From: Alphaproteobacteria bacterium | GTDB taxonomy: Bacteria > Pseudomonadota > Alphaproteobacteria > RF32 > CAG-239 | Length of the DNA stretch: 64,000 bases | Direction of reading: 5' to 3' | Assembly (NCBI GenBank): GCA_900769705.1 | Contig: CAAGHP010000014.1 | Span: 1 to 64,000 of the forward strand | In this document: positions 1-8,055 of the stretch, one piece after another | How the letters are laid out: the number at the start of each line of letters is the position of its first letter | How positions within the stretch are numbered: position 1 is the stretch's first letter | Notes under the pieces: model-generated | Told to the model about the DNA's origin: nothing | Databases searched by the model: none | What the model saw: the letters and a program-made list of their open reading frames with translations, nothing else | Program-made: the position numbers and the translations under genes

Positions 1-1
1 C

Positions 2-16
2 AGAGAGAGAGAGAGA
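2..16. repeat. (AG)n dinucleotide run at window edge
   Basis: Seven and a half AG units open the window. The run lies upstream of the first gene and has no coding support. It may be an ordinary simple repeat; nothing around it suggests a function. Confidence 0.5.
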
Positions 17-184
17 CCTTTGCTTAGCTTATTTTTCATCTTTCTTTCCTCTAAAATTAGGTTGTTTACATACCAATACCATAACATAAGCTTAACTAAA
101 GTCAACCGCTAAAATAACCGTATCCTACATATGTATAGAAATGAATAATTTGCTGTTTTCTCTAAAATTTTAAGGCTTAATGCC

Positions 185-213
185 TTGACAAAAATTGAAA
201 ATTGTACTTTATA
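185..213 (+). promoter_or_regulatory. Sigma-70-like promoter for the SulP transporter gene
   Basis: A perfect TTGACA (185-190) is followed after 17 bases by TTTATA (208-213), placing a start about 40 bases before the ATG at 254. A GAGGAAAAG ribosome binding site sits directly before that ATG. The remaining 1-184 holds no gene I can support. Confidence 0.6.
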
Positions 214-253
214 AGGGGCGGAAAAGAATTTATAGAAAGAATCAGAGGAAAAG

Positions 254-1987
254 ATGTTGAAAAAAATATGGGAAAGATTAAGGGCTGATTACACGCCTAA
301 ATCTGTGGAAGTTTTGCGTAAAGGTTATAGCTTGGCGCTGTTTAAACGCGACTGCATTTCCGGTTTGACGGTTAGTATTGTGTCATTGCCGCTTGCTATG
401 GCGTTGGCAATCGCCAGCGGTTTGACACCGGCTCAAGGTTTATACACAGCGATTGTCGCCGGGTTTGTGATTGCTTTGATGGGTGGTTCACGTTACCAAA
501 TCGGCGGACCTACAGGTGCTTTTGCCATTGTGGTTTTAGAGGTTTTACAGGCATACGGTTACAACGGTTTAATCGCCTCAATGATTCTTACCGGTATTCT
601 CTTGATAGCGGCGGGTTTTATGAAACTGGGCAGCTATATTAAATATATTCCGTATCCGGTAATTATAGGTTTTACGGCAGGTATCGGCTTAATCCTGATT
701 ACCTCGCAGGTAAAAGATTTTTTAGGCTTGACAAGAAATGATATTCCAAACGCATTCTTACAGCGTTGGTACACTTATATAGTCAGCATTCCGCAGACTA
801 ACTGGGCGGCGGCCTTTATTGGCTTTTTATCATTGGCTTTGTATTTGCTAATTAAAAAGTTTACACCGAAAATTCCGGTTTATTTGGCTATTTTGGTCAT
901 TACTACCTTGGTTACATATTTCTTCAATTTACCGATAGAGACAATCGGCAGTAAATACGGCGATTTGCCGAAAATGCTGCCGGCACCGGAATTTCCGAAA
1001 ATGAGTCTGGATTTGTTCCGCTTGGTATTTCCTAGTGCGTTGACAGTGGCATTTTTGGCTGCTGTGGAGTCGCTTTTAAGTGCTAAAGTGGTTGATAGCA
1101 TGAGCGGCGATATGCATAATCCAAACGCTGAGTTGGTTGGCGAGGGTTTGGCCAATATTGCTGCCGCAGCATTCTTCGGTTTGCCGGCAACCGGCGCTAT
1201 TGCCAGAACTGCTACCAACTATAAAGCCAACGCTTATTCTCCGGTTTCGGGAATGATGCAATCAGTATTTTTGCTGGGCTTTATGTTTTGTTTGTCGCCG
1301 CTGGTTAAGTTTATTCCGCTGTCAAGCTTGGCGCTTATTTTGATTATGATTGGCTGGAATATGCTGAACTTGGATAAAATGCTGGGTTTGGTTAAATCTT
1401 TGCCGGGGGATAGATATACTTTGTTGGTAACGGTGGTTTTGACTGTGGTGGTAAATTTGAGTGCTGCTATCGCCGTAGGTTTTATTATGGCTGCGGTTAT
1501 CTTTATGCACCGTATGAGCAAGGAAATTGAACTGGCTAATATGGATAAAGTTCTGCCTGATATTGACTCGGAAGTTGCGCAGGATTTGCATGAAAAAGGC
1601 ATCGTTGTGGTTCGAGTTGCGGGGCCGTTGTTTTTTGGCGTGGTAACTCAAATTTCGGAATTTTTACGTCAACTGGAAAAAAAGCCAAATGTGGTAATTA
1701 TCCGTATGGGGCATGTTTCTATGATTGATGCAAGTGGTGCAAATTTGATTGTTGAATTTATTCAAAAGATGCATCAAACCCAAACCAAAGTTATTATTTC
1801 TAACATTAAAACACAGCCAAAACGCGTGCTGCATCAAGCGTTTGCTAATGCACATGTTCGCCTGTCCGATATTTCTACGGCTTCAAATTATGACAATGCC
1901 GTTAAAATGGCAAAACGCTATGTCAGCCGTAAAAATAAAGAACTGGCTGCAAAAAAAACTGCTGCAACAGGTATGGCAGCTGAATAA
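254..1987 (+). CDS. SulP family anion permease with C-terminal STAS domain
   Basis: This is an inner-membrane SLC26/SulP transporter, a family that moves sulfate, bicarbonate or related anions by proton or sodium symport. The 577 residues are the usual length. About residues 25-415 are a series of hydrophobic segments beginning with the family signature GLTPAQGLYTAIVAG near residue 56 and a GGPTGAF motif near residue 83. A STAS domain (about 440-550, with the MIDASG turn) forms the cytoplasmic tail. The start has a strong GAGG site. The gene stands alone between its own promoter and a terminator, so there is no operon partner to suggest the substrate. Family is certain; sulfate versus bicarbonate is open. 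Confidence 0.93.
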   Translation: MLKKIWERLRADYTPKSVEVLRKGYSLALFKRDCISGLTVSIVSLPLAMALAIASGLTPAQGLYTAIVAGFVIALMGGSRYQIGGPTGAFAIVVLEVLQAYGYNGLIASMILTGILLIAAGFMKLGSYIKYIPYPVIIGFTAGIGLILITSQVKDFLGLTRNDIPNAFLQRWYTYIVSIPQTNWAAAFIGFLSLALYLLIKKFTPKIPVYLAILVITTLVTYFFNLPIETIGSKYGDLPKMLPAPEFPKMSLDLFRLVFPSALTVAFLAAVESLLSAKVVDSMSGDMHNPNAELVGEGLANIAAAAFFGLPATGAIARTATNYKANAYSPVSGMMQSVFLLGFMFCLSPLVKFIPLSSLALILIMIGWNMLNLDKMLGLVKSLPGDRYTLLVTVVLTVVVNLSAAIAVGFIMAAVIFMHRMSKEIELANMDKVLPDIDSEVAQDLHEKGIVVVRVAGPLFFGVVTQISEFLRQLEKKPNVVIIRMGHVSMIDASGANLIVEFIQKMHQTQTKVIISNIKTQPKRVLHQAFANAHVRLSDISTASNYDNAVKMAKRYVSRKNKELAAKKTAATGMAAE

Positions 1988-2006
1988 GATAAAATCCGCA
2001 GTATAA

Positions 2007-2034
2007 AAAAAGGGAGGCTTTTGCTTCTCTTTTT
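2007..2034 (+). terminator. Rho-independent terminator after the SulP gene
   Basis: A 12-bp stem (2007-2018 with 2023-2034, including G-T wobbles) and a TTTT loop run into an eight-T tract. It lies 20 bases past the stop codon. Confidence 0.7.
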
Positions 2035-2264
2035 TTTATTGCCAAAATAGAAAAAATATTGTACAATGACATTGTGTTTATAAGTATTTTATTTGAAATT
2101 TTGTTTATTATTTGAGCCTTTTTCATAGTGTTATTGAGATTTTCTCTTTAGACTTTGATTGCTTTTATGATTACAAGATTTTAAATAATGTACTTTATTT
2201 AACTTGAGTATTCACATTTAGAGAGGATTAGTTTAGGAGCGAACCTCATAAAAAAATAATAGTT

Positions 2265-3035
2265 ATGAAAAAGTTTTTTAGTATTATCGTATTGTTAGTT
2301 TTGTGTGTTGTTTCAGTATCAGCTCGTCGTGCATACATTCGTTCAGTTGAGGTTTTTTCAAGCTATCCTTATTCAGTAGCAAGAGTTAATCTTTCTGATG
2401 GTGTATCTTTGCAGGACACTCGTTGGTCTCCATACTTTGTATGCTGCCACAATGGTGATGAGGTTGATTATGAAGTTTCTGGTCGCAGCATTATTCGCTT
2501 TGTCAATATTGACAAGGAGTTTGCTAAAACTGAAGATGGTCAGCTTTATCGTATTCGCCGTTTTGATTGGGGAAGAAAATTGTTCCGTGATTGCGGCGGT
2601 GTAGTTTATGGCAATGCAGCTTATGGTGTAGGCGGTGTTTATGGCGGTGCTTACGGCGTTGGCGGTGCAGCAGTTGTAGAAACCAGAAATGTGGGGATAA
2701 GTTACGATCCTTACACCGGAGTCAATGTTCGCATTGGCGATGGCAGAAATGGATTTGGTGCTGTTAATATTCCTGTTCGTTTCCGCAGCAGAAAGGCTCG
2801 CACAACTACAAACGATGTTGTTGTAAACAATAGTAACGTTACTACTAACAGAACTGCTGTACAGACTGTTAGAACTAGCAATGTTAGGACTGTTTCTGTT
2901 GATGAATTGGTAAATGCTAACAGCAATGCTAACCGCGTTGTTAAAGCTGTTCCAACTCGTTCAAACACAACTACAACTACCGTTACTCGTTCAGCTTCAA
3001 AGCTTTACGATGGTAACGGCAGATTGATGCTCTAA
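2265..3035 (+). CDS. Secreted orphan protein, Gly/Tyr patch and Asn/Thr-rich tail
   Basis: I do not recognise the family. The 256-residue product starts with a clear Sec signal peptide (MKKFFSIIVLLVLCVVSVSA, cut near residue 20). A globular part of about 90 residues contains CCHNGDEVDYEV. A Gly/Tyr/Ala/Val-rich patch follows (about 112-137, GVGGVYGGAYGVGG), and the tail from about residue 175 is very rich in Thr, Asn, Val and Arg. Low-complexity tails like this occur in cell-surface or matrix proteins, but a function cannot be given. It is a single gene with a terminator just behind it. The ATG at 2265 is preceded by an A-rich stretch rather than a strong SD. Confidence 0.75.
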   Translation: MKKFFSIIVLLVLCVVSVSARRAYIRSVEVFSSYPYSVARVNLSDGVSLQDTRWSPYFVCCHNGDEVDYEVSGRSIIRFVNIDKEFAKTEDGQLYRIRRFDWGRKLFRDCGGVVYGNAAYGVGGVYGGAYGVGGAAVVETRNVGISYDPYTGVNVRIGDGRNGFGAVNIPVRFRSRKARTTTNDVVVNNSNVTTNRTAVQTVRTSNVRTVSVDELVNANSNANRVVKAVPTRSNTTTTTVTRSASKLYDGNGRLML

Positions 3036-3041
3036 AAAAAT

Positions 3042-3073
3042 AAAGCACTTTAACTGTAAGGTTAAAGTGCTTT
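3042..3073. terminator. Bidirectional terminator between convergent genes
   Basis: A perfect 13-bp stem (3042-3054 with 3061-3073) and a six-base loop are flanked by an A-run on the left and T-rich sequence on the right. It sits between the convergent ends of the orphan secreted gene and trcR and can serve both. Confidence 0.8.
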
Positions 3074-3090
3074 ATGCGTTTTTGACAATA

Positions 3091-3663
3091 TTATTTTTTA
3101 GCAGCTTTTTTTGCTGTTTTTTTCTTTGTTTCTTTCGGTTTGTTATGAATAGCCGAAATGGCCATTGCATTTTCCAAATCTTTTTCGGTGCAAAGACCTA
3201 CAGCAACCGGATTCTTCGGTTTCAGCTCAGACATTTCGGAATATTCGCCCTCGCGGATTTTAGCAATAGTCGGCTTAGTGGTGCCGACAAGTTTGCAAAT
3301 TTGAGAATCCATTATTTCAGGACAATGTTTCAAAATCCACAAAATAGCAGCCGGTTTGTCGCTGCGCTGAGACGGGGATAAAACTTTTTTAGCTTTAGCA
3401 TTGCGCTCTTTAACATTTTTTTCCAAAATATTAGCAACCAATTCGGCGGTTGGATCAGCTTCGCAGCGTTTAATTTCTTCCCAGCTTAACTGACCGTTGT
3501 TAATCGGGCTCAGACCTTGGATGTTGGAAGCGATATCGCCATCGGCAATAGCCTGAATTTCCAATTCGTGAATTTCGCAGAATTTAGCAATCTGATGAAA
3601 TGTTAAAGTGGTGTTGTCAACTAACCACACAGCAGTTGCTTTCGGCATTAAAGGAGCAGTCAT
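3091..3663 (-). CDS. trcR: DUF1013 / TrcR-family cell cycle transcriptional regulator
   Basis: The 190-residue product matches the DUF1013 family, almost confined to Alphaproteobacteria and described as the cell cycle transcriptional regulator TrcR, which associates with RNA polymerase. The opening MTAPLMPKATAVWLVDNT, the segment TFHQIAKFCEIHELE and the INNGQLSWEEIKRCEADP stretch are characteristic. Two helix-turn-helix-like stretches (about 20-45 and 110-140) and a Lys-rich C-terminal tail (KKTAKKAAKK) fit a DNA- or polymerase-binding role. An AAGGA site lies eight bases before the ATG. It is transcribed alone. Confidence 0.88.
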   Translation of the reverse strand: MTAPLMPKATAVWLVDNTTLTFHQIAKFCEIHELEIQAIADGDIASNIQGLSPINNGQLSWEEIKRCEADPTAELVANILEKNVKERNAKAKKVLSPSQRSDKPAAILWILKHCPEIMDSQICKLVGTTKPTIAKIREGEYSEMSELKPKNPVAVGLCTEKDLENAMAISAIHNKPKETKKKTAKKAAKK

Positions 3664-3753
3664 TATTCATATCCTTTCAAAAATAAAACTTTTTTTCTTA
3701 CAATAGACATAGTTGTGGCAAGATACAAGTAATTTTTTTTGTTATAAACGCAA

Positions 3754-3779
3754 AAAGCCTGCAAAAAAAAGCAGGCTTT
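3754..3779 (-). terminator. Terminator after rpmE
   Basis: A 9-bp GC-rich stem (3754-3762 with 3771-3779) with an eight-base loop. Read on the minus strand it ends in GCAGGCTTTTTG. It lies 18 bases past the rpmE stop. Confidence 0.75.
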
Positions 3780-3796
3780 TGGCATAAATTTTCAAA

Positions 3797-4027
3797 TTAG
3801 TTGCTAGATTTCAAACCGAAAGCACCAAACTTGCTGTTGAAACGGCCAACGCGACCGCCTGTATCTACAACGCGGCGGATACCAGTCCAAGCCGGATGAG
3901 ATTTAGGGTCAATTTCCAGCAACATTTTTTCGCCGGCTTTGCCCCAAGTAGATTTGGTTTTAACTTCAGTTCCATCTGTCATCACATAAGTAATTTCGTG
4001 ATAATCAGGGTGAATTCCTTTTTTCAT
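3797..4027 (-). CDS. rpmE: 50S ribosomal protein L31
   Basis: L31 is a large-subunit protein at the intersubunit bridge. The 76 residues begin MKKGIHPDYHEITYVMTDG and contain the KSHPAWTG motif. The zinc-ligand cysteines of the C+ form are absent, so this is the zinc-independent form typical of Alphaproteobacteria. I chose the ATG at 4027 because a GGAG site lies five bases before it; a TTG four codons upstream overlaps that site. It is a single gene with its own terminator. Confidence 0.95.
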   Translation of the reverse strand: MKKGIHPDYHEITYVMTDGTEVKTKSTWGKAGEKMLLEIDPKSHPAWTGIRRVVDTGGRVGRFNSKFGAFGLKSSN

Positions 4028-4128
4028 TTTTATCTCCAAATAAAATACTTTATATAGTTTTTACGCTTTTATACATTAAGCAAACAAAATACGCAAGTAT
4101 TATTTTTACTGTTTTTTAAATTTTTTTG

Positions 4129-4911
4129 TTATTTTGCCAAAGTGTTAGCTGCTTTTTGGCGCAAAGCTTCGTTGGCGGCAACTAAAGCGCCTCCAAATAA
4201 AACTTTGGTAAAGTCTTCGGAGCGCACATCTGTTTCGCCCAAAGCCACGATATAGCCGCCGGCCTCTTTAACCAAAAGCATGCCTGCTGCAATAGTTTGC
4301 GGCAAATTGTCTGCAGAAACGACAATATCAAGCTTTCCGGCTGCCAAATAAGCTAAATCCAAAGAATTTGCACCTTTTACCAGCACGTTTTTGCTTAAAC
4401 CTAAAGATTTGCGGAACAATTCGGCATTGGCGCTGCAGCCTATAAGAGCCTGTTCTGCAACTTTGGTGCCGGCAACGCGCATGCGTTCGTGACTGCGGAA
4501 ACCTTCTTTGAAAGCGCCACAGCCTTTTTCGGCAAAAAACAGTTCGTCATAAACCGGACTGTAAATTACAGCATCAACGACCACGCTGTTTTCTACCATG
4601 GCAACCGAAACGGCAAAGCTGCCGTTGCCATGAGCAAAGTTGGCGTAACCGTCAATTGGTGCAACCAAAAAATAGTTGCCGCTTGCCGGTATGGTGTCTT
4701 CTTTTTTGCTGATAAAAGCGTAAGTCGGTTTTAACTTAGCCAATTCTTCTTTAAGAGTTTTTTCCACTTTTTCATAAGAACGCTGGGCAAAGCGGCCATC
4801 GTTGTGGCCTGATTGCAAGTGTTCCAATTCGTTAAAATCGCGTGACAGGGCAATAGACGCTTTTTTGACAGCGTTTGCCATAGCGGTCAATGCAGTTGAA
4901 ATATAAGCCAT
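4129..4911 (-). CDS. Inositol monophosphatase-fold protein lacking catalytic metal ligands
   Basis: The 260-residue product is a SuhB/IMPase-family homologue over its whole length, with the SLDLAYLAAGKLD and IAAGMLLVKEAGG segments well kept. The metal site is not kept. The usual EE pair reads K69-K70-E71, the DPxDGT motif reads A84-P-I-D87-G-Y, and the PWDxAAG motif reads P204-Q-T206-IAAG. Three ligand positions are therefore replaced and phosphatase activity is unlikely. In E. coli, SuhB also binds RNA polymerase/NusA for rRNA antitermination independently of catalysis, which offers one possible role. The ATG overlaps the efp stop by one base (TAATG), so the two genes are translationally coupled. 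Confidence 0.85.
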   Translation of the reverse strand: MAYISTALTAMANAVKKASIALSRDFNELEHLQSGHNDGRFAQRSYEKVEKTLKEELAKLKPTYAFISKKEDTIPASGNYFLVAPIDGYANFAHGNGSFAVSVAMVENSVVVDAVIYSPVYDELFFAEKGCGAFKEGFRSHERMRVAGTKVAEQALIGCSANAELFRKSLGLSKNVLVKGANSLDLAYLAAGKLDIVVSADNLPQTIAAGMLLVKEAGGYIVALGETDVRSEDFTKVLFGGALVAANEALRQKAANTLAK

Positions 4912-5474
4912 TATTTTGCTCTTTCAACATAGTTAGCTTCAGAAGTGCCAACCACAATTTTGTCGCCCACGCCGATAAACGGAGGAACTGTTGTGCGCAC
5001 GCCATTGTCCAAGATAGCAGGTTTGTAAGAAGAAGAAACGGTTTGACCTTTAATCACAGGTTCGGTTTCAACCACTTCGCAAATAACTTGCAAAGGCAAA
5101 TCAACAGAAATAGGGCGGCCGTCAATGTAAGAAACTTTTACGTTCATACCATCTGTCAAAAACGGACGAGAATCGCCGAGCAAATCAGCAGGCATGGTGA
5201 ATTGTTCAAAAGTTTCGGATTCCATAAATGTCAAACCGGTAGAATCTTCAAACAAAAATTGGCAATCTTTGTCTTCCACCATCAATTTTTCTACGGTATC
5301 TTCAGTTCTGAAACGTTCGTTAGTTTTGGTTCCGGCTTCAACTTCTTTCATTTCCACCTGCATAAAAGCACCGCCTTTACCCGGTTTAATGTGTACAGCC
5401 TTAGTAATAGTCCAAGGTTTGCCTTTATATTCAATAACCCAACCAATTCTAATTGCTCCGGCAAGTTGTTTCAT
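4911..5474 (-). CDS. efp: Translation elongation factor P
   Basis: EF-P binds between the P and E sites and relieves stalling at polyproline. The 187 residues cover the KOW-like N domain and two OB domains, ending GTSEANYVERAK. The tip loop reads KPGKGGAF with Lys33 at the position modified by EpmA-type beta-lysylation in E. coli; no modification gene is visible in this window. It is first in an efp/IMPase-like pair, an order also seen in other Alphaproteobacteria. A GGAG site precedes the ATG. Confidence 0.96.
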   Translation of the reverse strand: MKQLAGAIRIGWVIEYKGKPWTITKAVHIKPGKGGAFMQVEMKEVEAGTKTNERFRTEDTVEKLMVEDKDCQFLFEDSTGLTFMESETFEQFTMPADLLGDSRPFLTDGMNVKVSYIDGRPISVDLPLQVICEVVETEPVIKGQTVSSSYKPAILDNGVRTTVPPFIGVGDKIVVGTSEANYVERAK

Positions 5475-5546
5475 AATTTTATCTCCTATTTACAATGTTA
5501 AAAATGATTATTTATTTTTGATGTTTGCAACATAAACCAACATTTT

Positions 5547-6071
5547 TTATTTCGCAACAAAAATCGTATAGGCCGTGTCGCTTAAAATCAAAAAATCAGC
5601 CGACAGGTTAGATGTATCGACCTCATCTTCGGGCTGTACTGCGCTTTGAATTAAGAAAAATTCACTGTACCACTTCAGTAGTTCGGAATTGGTCGCGAAT
5701 CCGTCTTTCCAAAAGCGAAAGATGATAAAATCCGGCTCGCATTCACTGACCAACATGGCTTCATGCCGGCGATTGCGGCAAATAACTCCCAGCAAAGATT
5801 TTTTGCATTTTGCTTTAATTTCTTTGATGTGTTTTGCGGGATTTTCATCTTTGGAAGTGTCAATAATCAGACCATCGCCAAGTTTTTGCAAATATAAATC
5901 GGCGGCTTTTTCTCCGGAAAGCAGCACCAATTTTTCGGCAGTTTTGGCTTTGGCGCAAAAATCAGCAATAAAGCTTTGCGGCAGCGAATCTGGTAAAATA
6001 AAACATTGCAGGTTAGAATCGGCGATAAGTTTTGTATTTTCTTGAGTAATTCTGATTATTAGTTTTTGCAT
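5547..6071 (-). CDS. Probable degenerate ThiE/TenI-like TIM-barrel protein
   Basis: The 174-residue product is not clearly assigned. The stretch from DGLIIDTSKDE to LGVICRNRRHEAMLVSECE and PDFIIFRFWKDG follows the pattern of thiamine phosphate synthase/TenI proteins, where a GVxxR..HDAM helix and a xDYxxFG strand sit in the same order. The usual phosphate-binding glycine motif at the end is missing and the protein is shorter than ThiE (about 210). I infer a diverged, possibly non-catalytic member. It is separately transcribed just upstream of efp on the same strand and diverges from the coiled-coil/zapA pair. Confidence 0.5.
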   Translation of the reverse strand: MQKLIIRITQENTKLIADSNLQCFILPDSLPQSFIADFCAKAKTAEKLVLLSGEKAADLYLQKLGDGLIIDTSKDENPAKHIKEIKAKCKKSLLGVICRNRRHEAMLVSECEPDFIIFRFWKDGFATNSELLKWYSEFFLIQSAVQPEDEVDTSNLSADFLILSDTAYTIFVAK

Positions 6072-6151
6072 TTTGATATTCTTTGTGTTAGCTATTAAAT
6101 ATAATGTTAAAAGTATATAACAAATTGAGATAAAGGAAAGTCTTTTTTACC

Positions 6152-6793
6152 ATGGAAATGCAAAAAATGGAACAAAGCCAAAATTCTTTGGAACGCTTGA
6201 GAAAATCTGTAGATGAACTGATTGAGGTTGTACATAAACAGCAAAACGATTTTGCACAGAGATTGCAAGCTGAACAGGGTAAAACCGCATTGGAAAGCGC
6301 TAAAGCCGAGGTTTTAAGCAGTGAAAATGAAAAGCTGAAAGCCGAGTTGGAAGCCGCTAAAAACAATACGGAAAATGAAACCCGCATGCAGCAGATGCAG
6401 AATGAAATTGAAAACAAAGCGTCTAAAATAAGTAATTTGCAAAATGAAGTGCAAAATCTGAACAACGCTTTAACAAATCGCAAAACTCAGTTGGAAGAGC
6501 TGGATGCCAAAAATAAAGAATTGGCAGAACAGCTGGAAGCAGCTAACGGCCGAGTTTTAACTTTGGAACAAACAAGTTCGGCCGGTAGTACAGAGCTTGA
6601 AGAACTGAAAGAGCAATTAGCTGCCGAAACTTTACAAAAAGAAGATTTAGCCCAAAAATGTCAAGACTTTGAAGCTAAATTAGCGGAAATGCAAACAACA
6701 ATCAGCCAAACTTCGGAAAATATTGACGATGTGGTGGCAAGACTGGAAAAGGTGTTAGAAGAAAATGGGGCAAGTTACAATAACGATAGATAA
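6152..6793 (+). CDS. Coiled-coil protein paired with ZapA
   Basis: The 213 residues are almost entirely heptad-patterned, rich in Glu, Lys, Gln, Ala and Leu and poor in Pro and Gly, so a long alpha-helical coiled coil is the confident reading. No signal peptide or membrane segment is present. It overlaps zapA by 29 bases, and a short coiled-coil protein is commonly encoded just before zapA in Alphaproteobacteria. I infer a partner in Z-ring crosslinking, functionally like ZapB, but without sequence proof. The ATG at 6152 follows an AAAGGAAAG site. Confidence 0.75.
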   Translation: MEMQKMEQSQNSLERLRKSVDELIEVVHKQQNDFAQRLQAEQGKTALESAKAEVLSSENEKLKAELEAAKNNTENETRMQQMQNEIENKASKISNLQNEVQNLNNALTNRKTQLEELDAKNKELAEQLEAANGRVLTLEQTSSAGSTELEELKEQLAAETLQKEDLAQKCQDFEAKLAEMQTTISQTSENIDDVVARLEKVLEENGASYNNDR

Positions 6794-7085
6794 GCGCGAA
6801 TACGCTATTACCTGCGAAGACGGCGAAGAGGCTCATATTATTAAGCTTTCGCGAATCCTAGACGCAAAGGCAAAACTGCTGTCGCAAAGCATTGGATCGG
6901 TGAATGAAAATATGATGCTGGCTATGGTCGGTCTGCTGCTGGCCGATGAAAATCAGGATTTGCGTACTAAAAACGGCGGCGTTTCGGATGATGAAATCAA
7001 GCAGTTGGACGCAGTCAATGCACAGGCAATAGATGACGAATCGCACAGAATCCGCAGCTTAATTCAGAATATTCAGCCATTATAA
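6765..7085 (+). CDS. zapA: Cell division protein ZapA
   Basis: ZapA binds FtsZ and bundles protofilaments at midcell. The 106-residue product opens with the family pattern MGQVTITIDKREYAITCEDG, followed by the ILDAKAKLLSQSIG helix and the LLADENQDLR segment that ends the dimer helix. Length is normal. It overlaps the upstream coiled-coil gene and is followed directly by 6S RNA, an arrangement well known in proteobacteria (zapA-ssrS). Confidence 0.92.
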   Translation: MGQVTITIDKREYAITCEDGEEAHIIKLSRILDAKAKLLSQSIGSVNENMMLAMVGLLLADENQDLRTKNGGVSDDEIKQLDAVNAQAIDDESHRIRSLIQNIQPL

Positions 7086-7136
7086 ATTTGCGGTGGAGAA
7101 TAAGCGTAAATTTGCGTTTTTATGCTTGAAATGCGG

Positions 7137-7165
7137 TTGGTTTTACGTTAGTATATTTATATAAA
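7137..7165 (+). promoter_or_regulatory. Promoter of the 6S RNA gene
   Basis: TTGGTT (7137-7142), a 17-base spacer and TATAAA (7160-7165) would start transcription at about 7171, the base of the closing stem of 6S RNA. A second possible pair, TTGAAA (7126-7131) and TAGTAT (7149-7154), also has 17-base spacing and would start about ten bases earlier. Confidence 0.5.
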
Positions 7166-7322
7166 TAAAGACTGTCTGATGCGTCATCACCGCATGTCTT
7201 TCCGGCCAACATTATTTTTTAGGGAGCTGTCTCTGTCTAAATCGTGGTTTAGTTATATGGCACCCACCTTGTACAAGCGGTTCGGTAGAGAATGTTCTAG
7301 GATACGGTCAGACGGTCGCAAT
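7165..7322 (+). ncRNA. ssrS: 6S RNA
   Basis: 6S RNA mimics an open promoter and binds sigma-70 RNA polymerase in stationary phase. Support here is structural and positional. The ends pair as a 10-bp closing stem (7170-7179 with 7308-7317, one G-U pair), enclosing about 130 bases. The location directly behind zapA is the conserved genomic position of ssrS. A strong promoter precedes it and a rho-independent terminator follows. The usual 5-formyltetrahydrofolate cyclo-ligase gene does not follow; an autotransporter remnant does. I could not fold the central bubble by hand with certainty. Confidence 0.75.
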
Positions 7323-7325
7323 TTT

Positions 7326-7357
7326 AGCACCGCTCAAATAGGGCGGTGCTTTTATAT
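7326..7357 (+). terminator. Terminator of 6S RNA
   Basis: An 8-bp stem AGCACCGC (7326-7333) with GCGGTGCT (7343-7350) is followed by TTTTATATTTTTT. Confidence 0.8.
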
Positions 7358-7371
7358 TTTTTCAATGAATA

Positions 7372-7985
7372 ATATTGAAATCAAGTGTATTTTCAGAAGC
7401 CGGAAATGATAGCGATGAAGTTTCTGATAATGTTAATATGGTGCTGAATGTGGGTGGTCTTCATATTCTGAAAAGAAAAATGTTGCCGGAACAGAAGTAA
7501 CTGCCGATTATGATGTTGATACGCTTGGTATTCAGGCAATGACCGGCTATGATATTAAATTGGTAAATCGGTCGGTTCTGACTCCGGAAGCCGGTTTGCG
7601 CTATATTCATATCAGTCAGGATGATTATAAAGATTCTGCTGAACAAAAAATATCAACCAAAGACAGCGATATTGTAACAGGCGTTATCGGTGCTAAGTTT
7701 ACTAAATTGTATCGTTTGCTGAACGGTTGGTTTATGCGTCCTGAAGCCCGCGTTGCAGCAACATACGATTTGAACAGTAATAAAACTGATTCTGCTGTGA
7801 CATTGGCTAACGGTTCTGCGTATACAGTCAACGGCACATCATTGGAACGCTTTGGCGTTGAAGTCGGTGCCGGTGTTACGTTTGACGTGACAGACAGCGC
7901 AGAGTTCTCGCTTGGCTATGAAGGAAAATTCCGTAAGGATTATCAAGATCATTCCGGAATGCTGAACGCAAAATACAAATTCTGA
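7372..7985 (+). pseudogene. Autotransporter beta-barrel remnant, 5'-truncated and frameshifted
   Basis: Only the end of an autotransporter translocator domain is left. From about 7480 to the stop at 7985 one frame reads a typical barrel: VTADYDVDTLGIQAMTGYDI, then LTPEAGLRYIHISQDDY, RPEARVAATYDL, SAEFSLGYEGKFRKDY and a terminal KYKF ending in Phe. Just upstream (about 7373-7470) a different frame reads EVSDNVNMVLNVGGLH, which belongs before it, so a frameshift lies near 7463-7472. The passenger domain and start are missing; nothing between the 6S terminator and here encodes them. An in-frame ATG at 7539 could still make a 148-residue fragment without signal peptide, which could not be exported. 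Confidence 0.8.
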
Positions 7986-8009
7986 ATTTATTAACCTCAG
8001 ATACTCAAA

Positions 8010-8038
8010 AAAACACCGCTCTTTATGGGCGGTGTTTT
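8010..8038 (+). terminator. Terminator after the autotransporter remnant
   Basis: AAAACACCGC (8010-8019) pairs with GCGGTGTTTT (8029-8038), then T-run. It is a strong hairpin, preserved although the gene before it is broken. Confidence 0.8.
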
Positions 8039-8055
8039 TTGTGGATTAAGATTTT

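Noticed and set aside
7179..7409. 76-codon frame on the plus strand
   Set aside because: It lies inside 6S RNA and its terminator.
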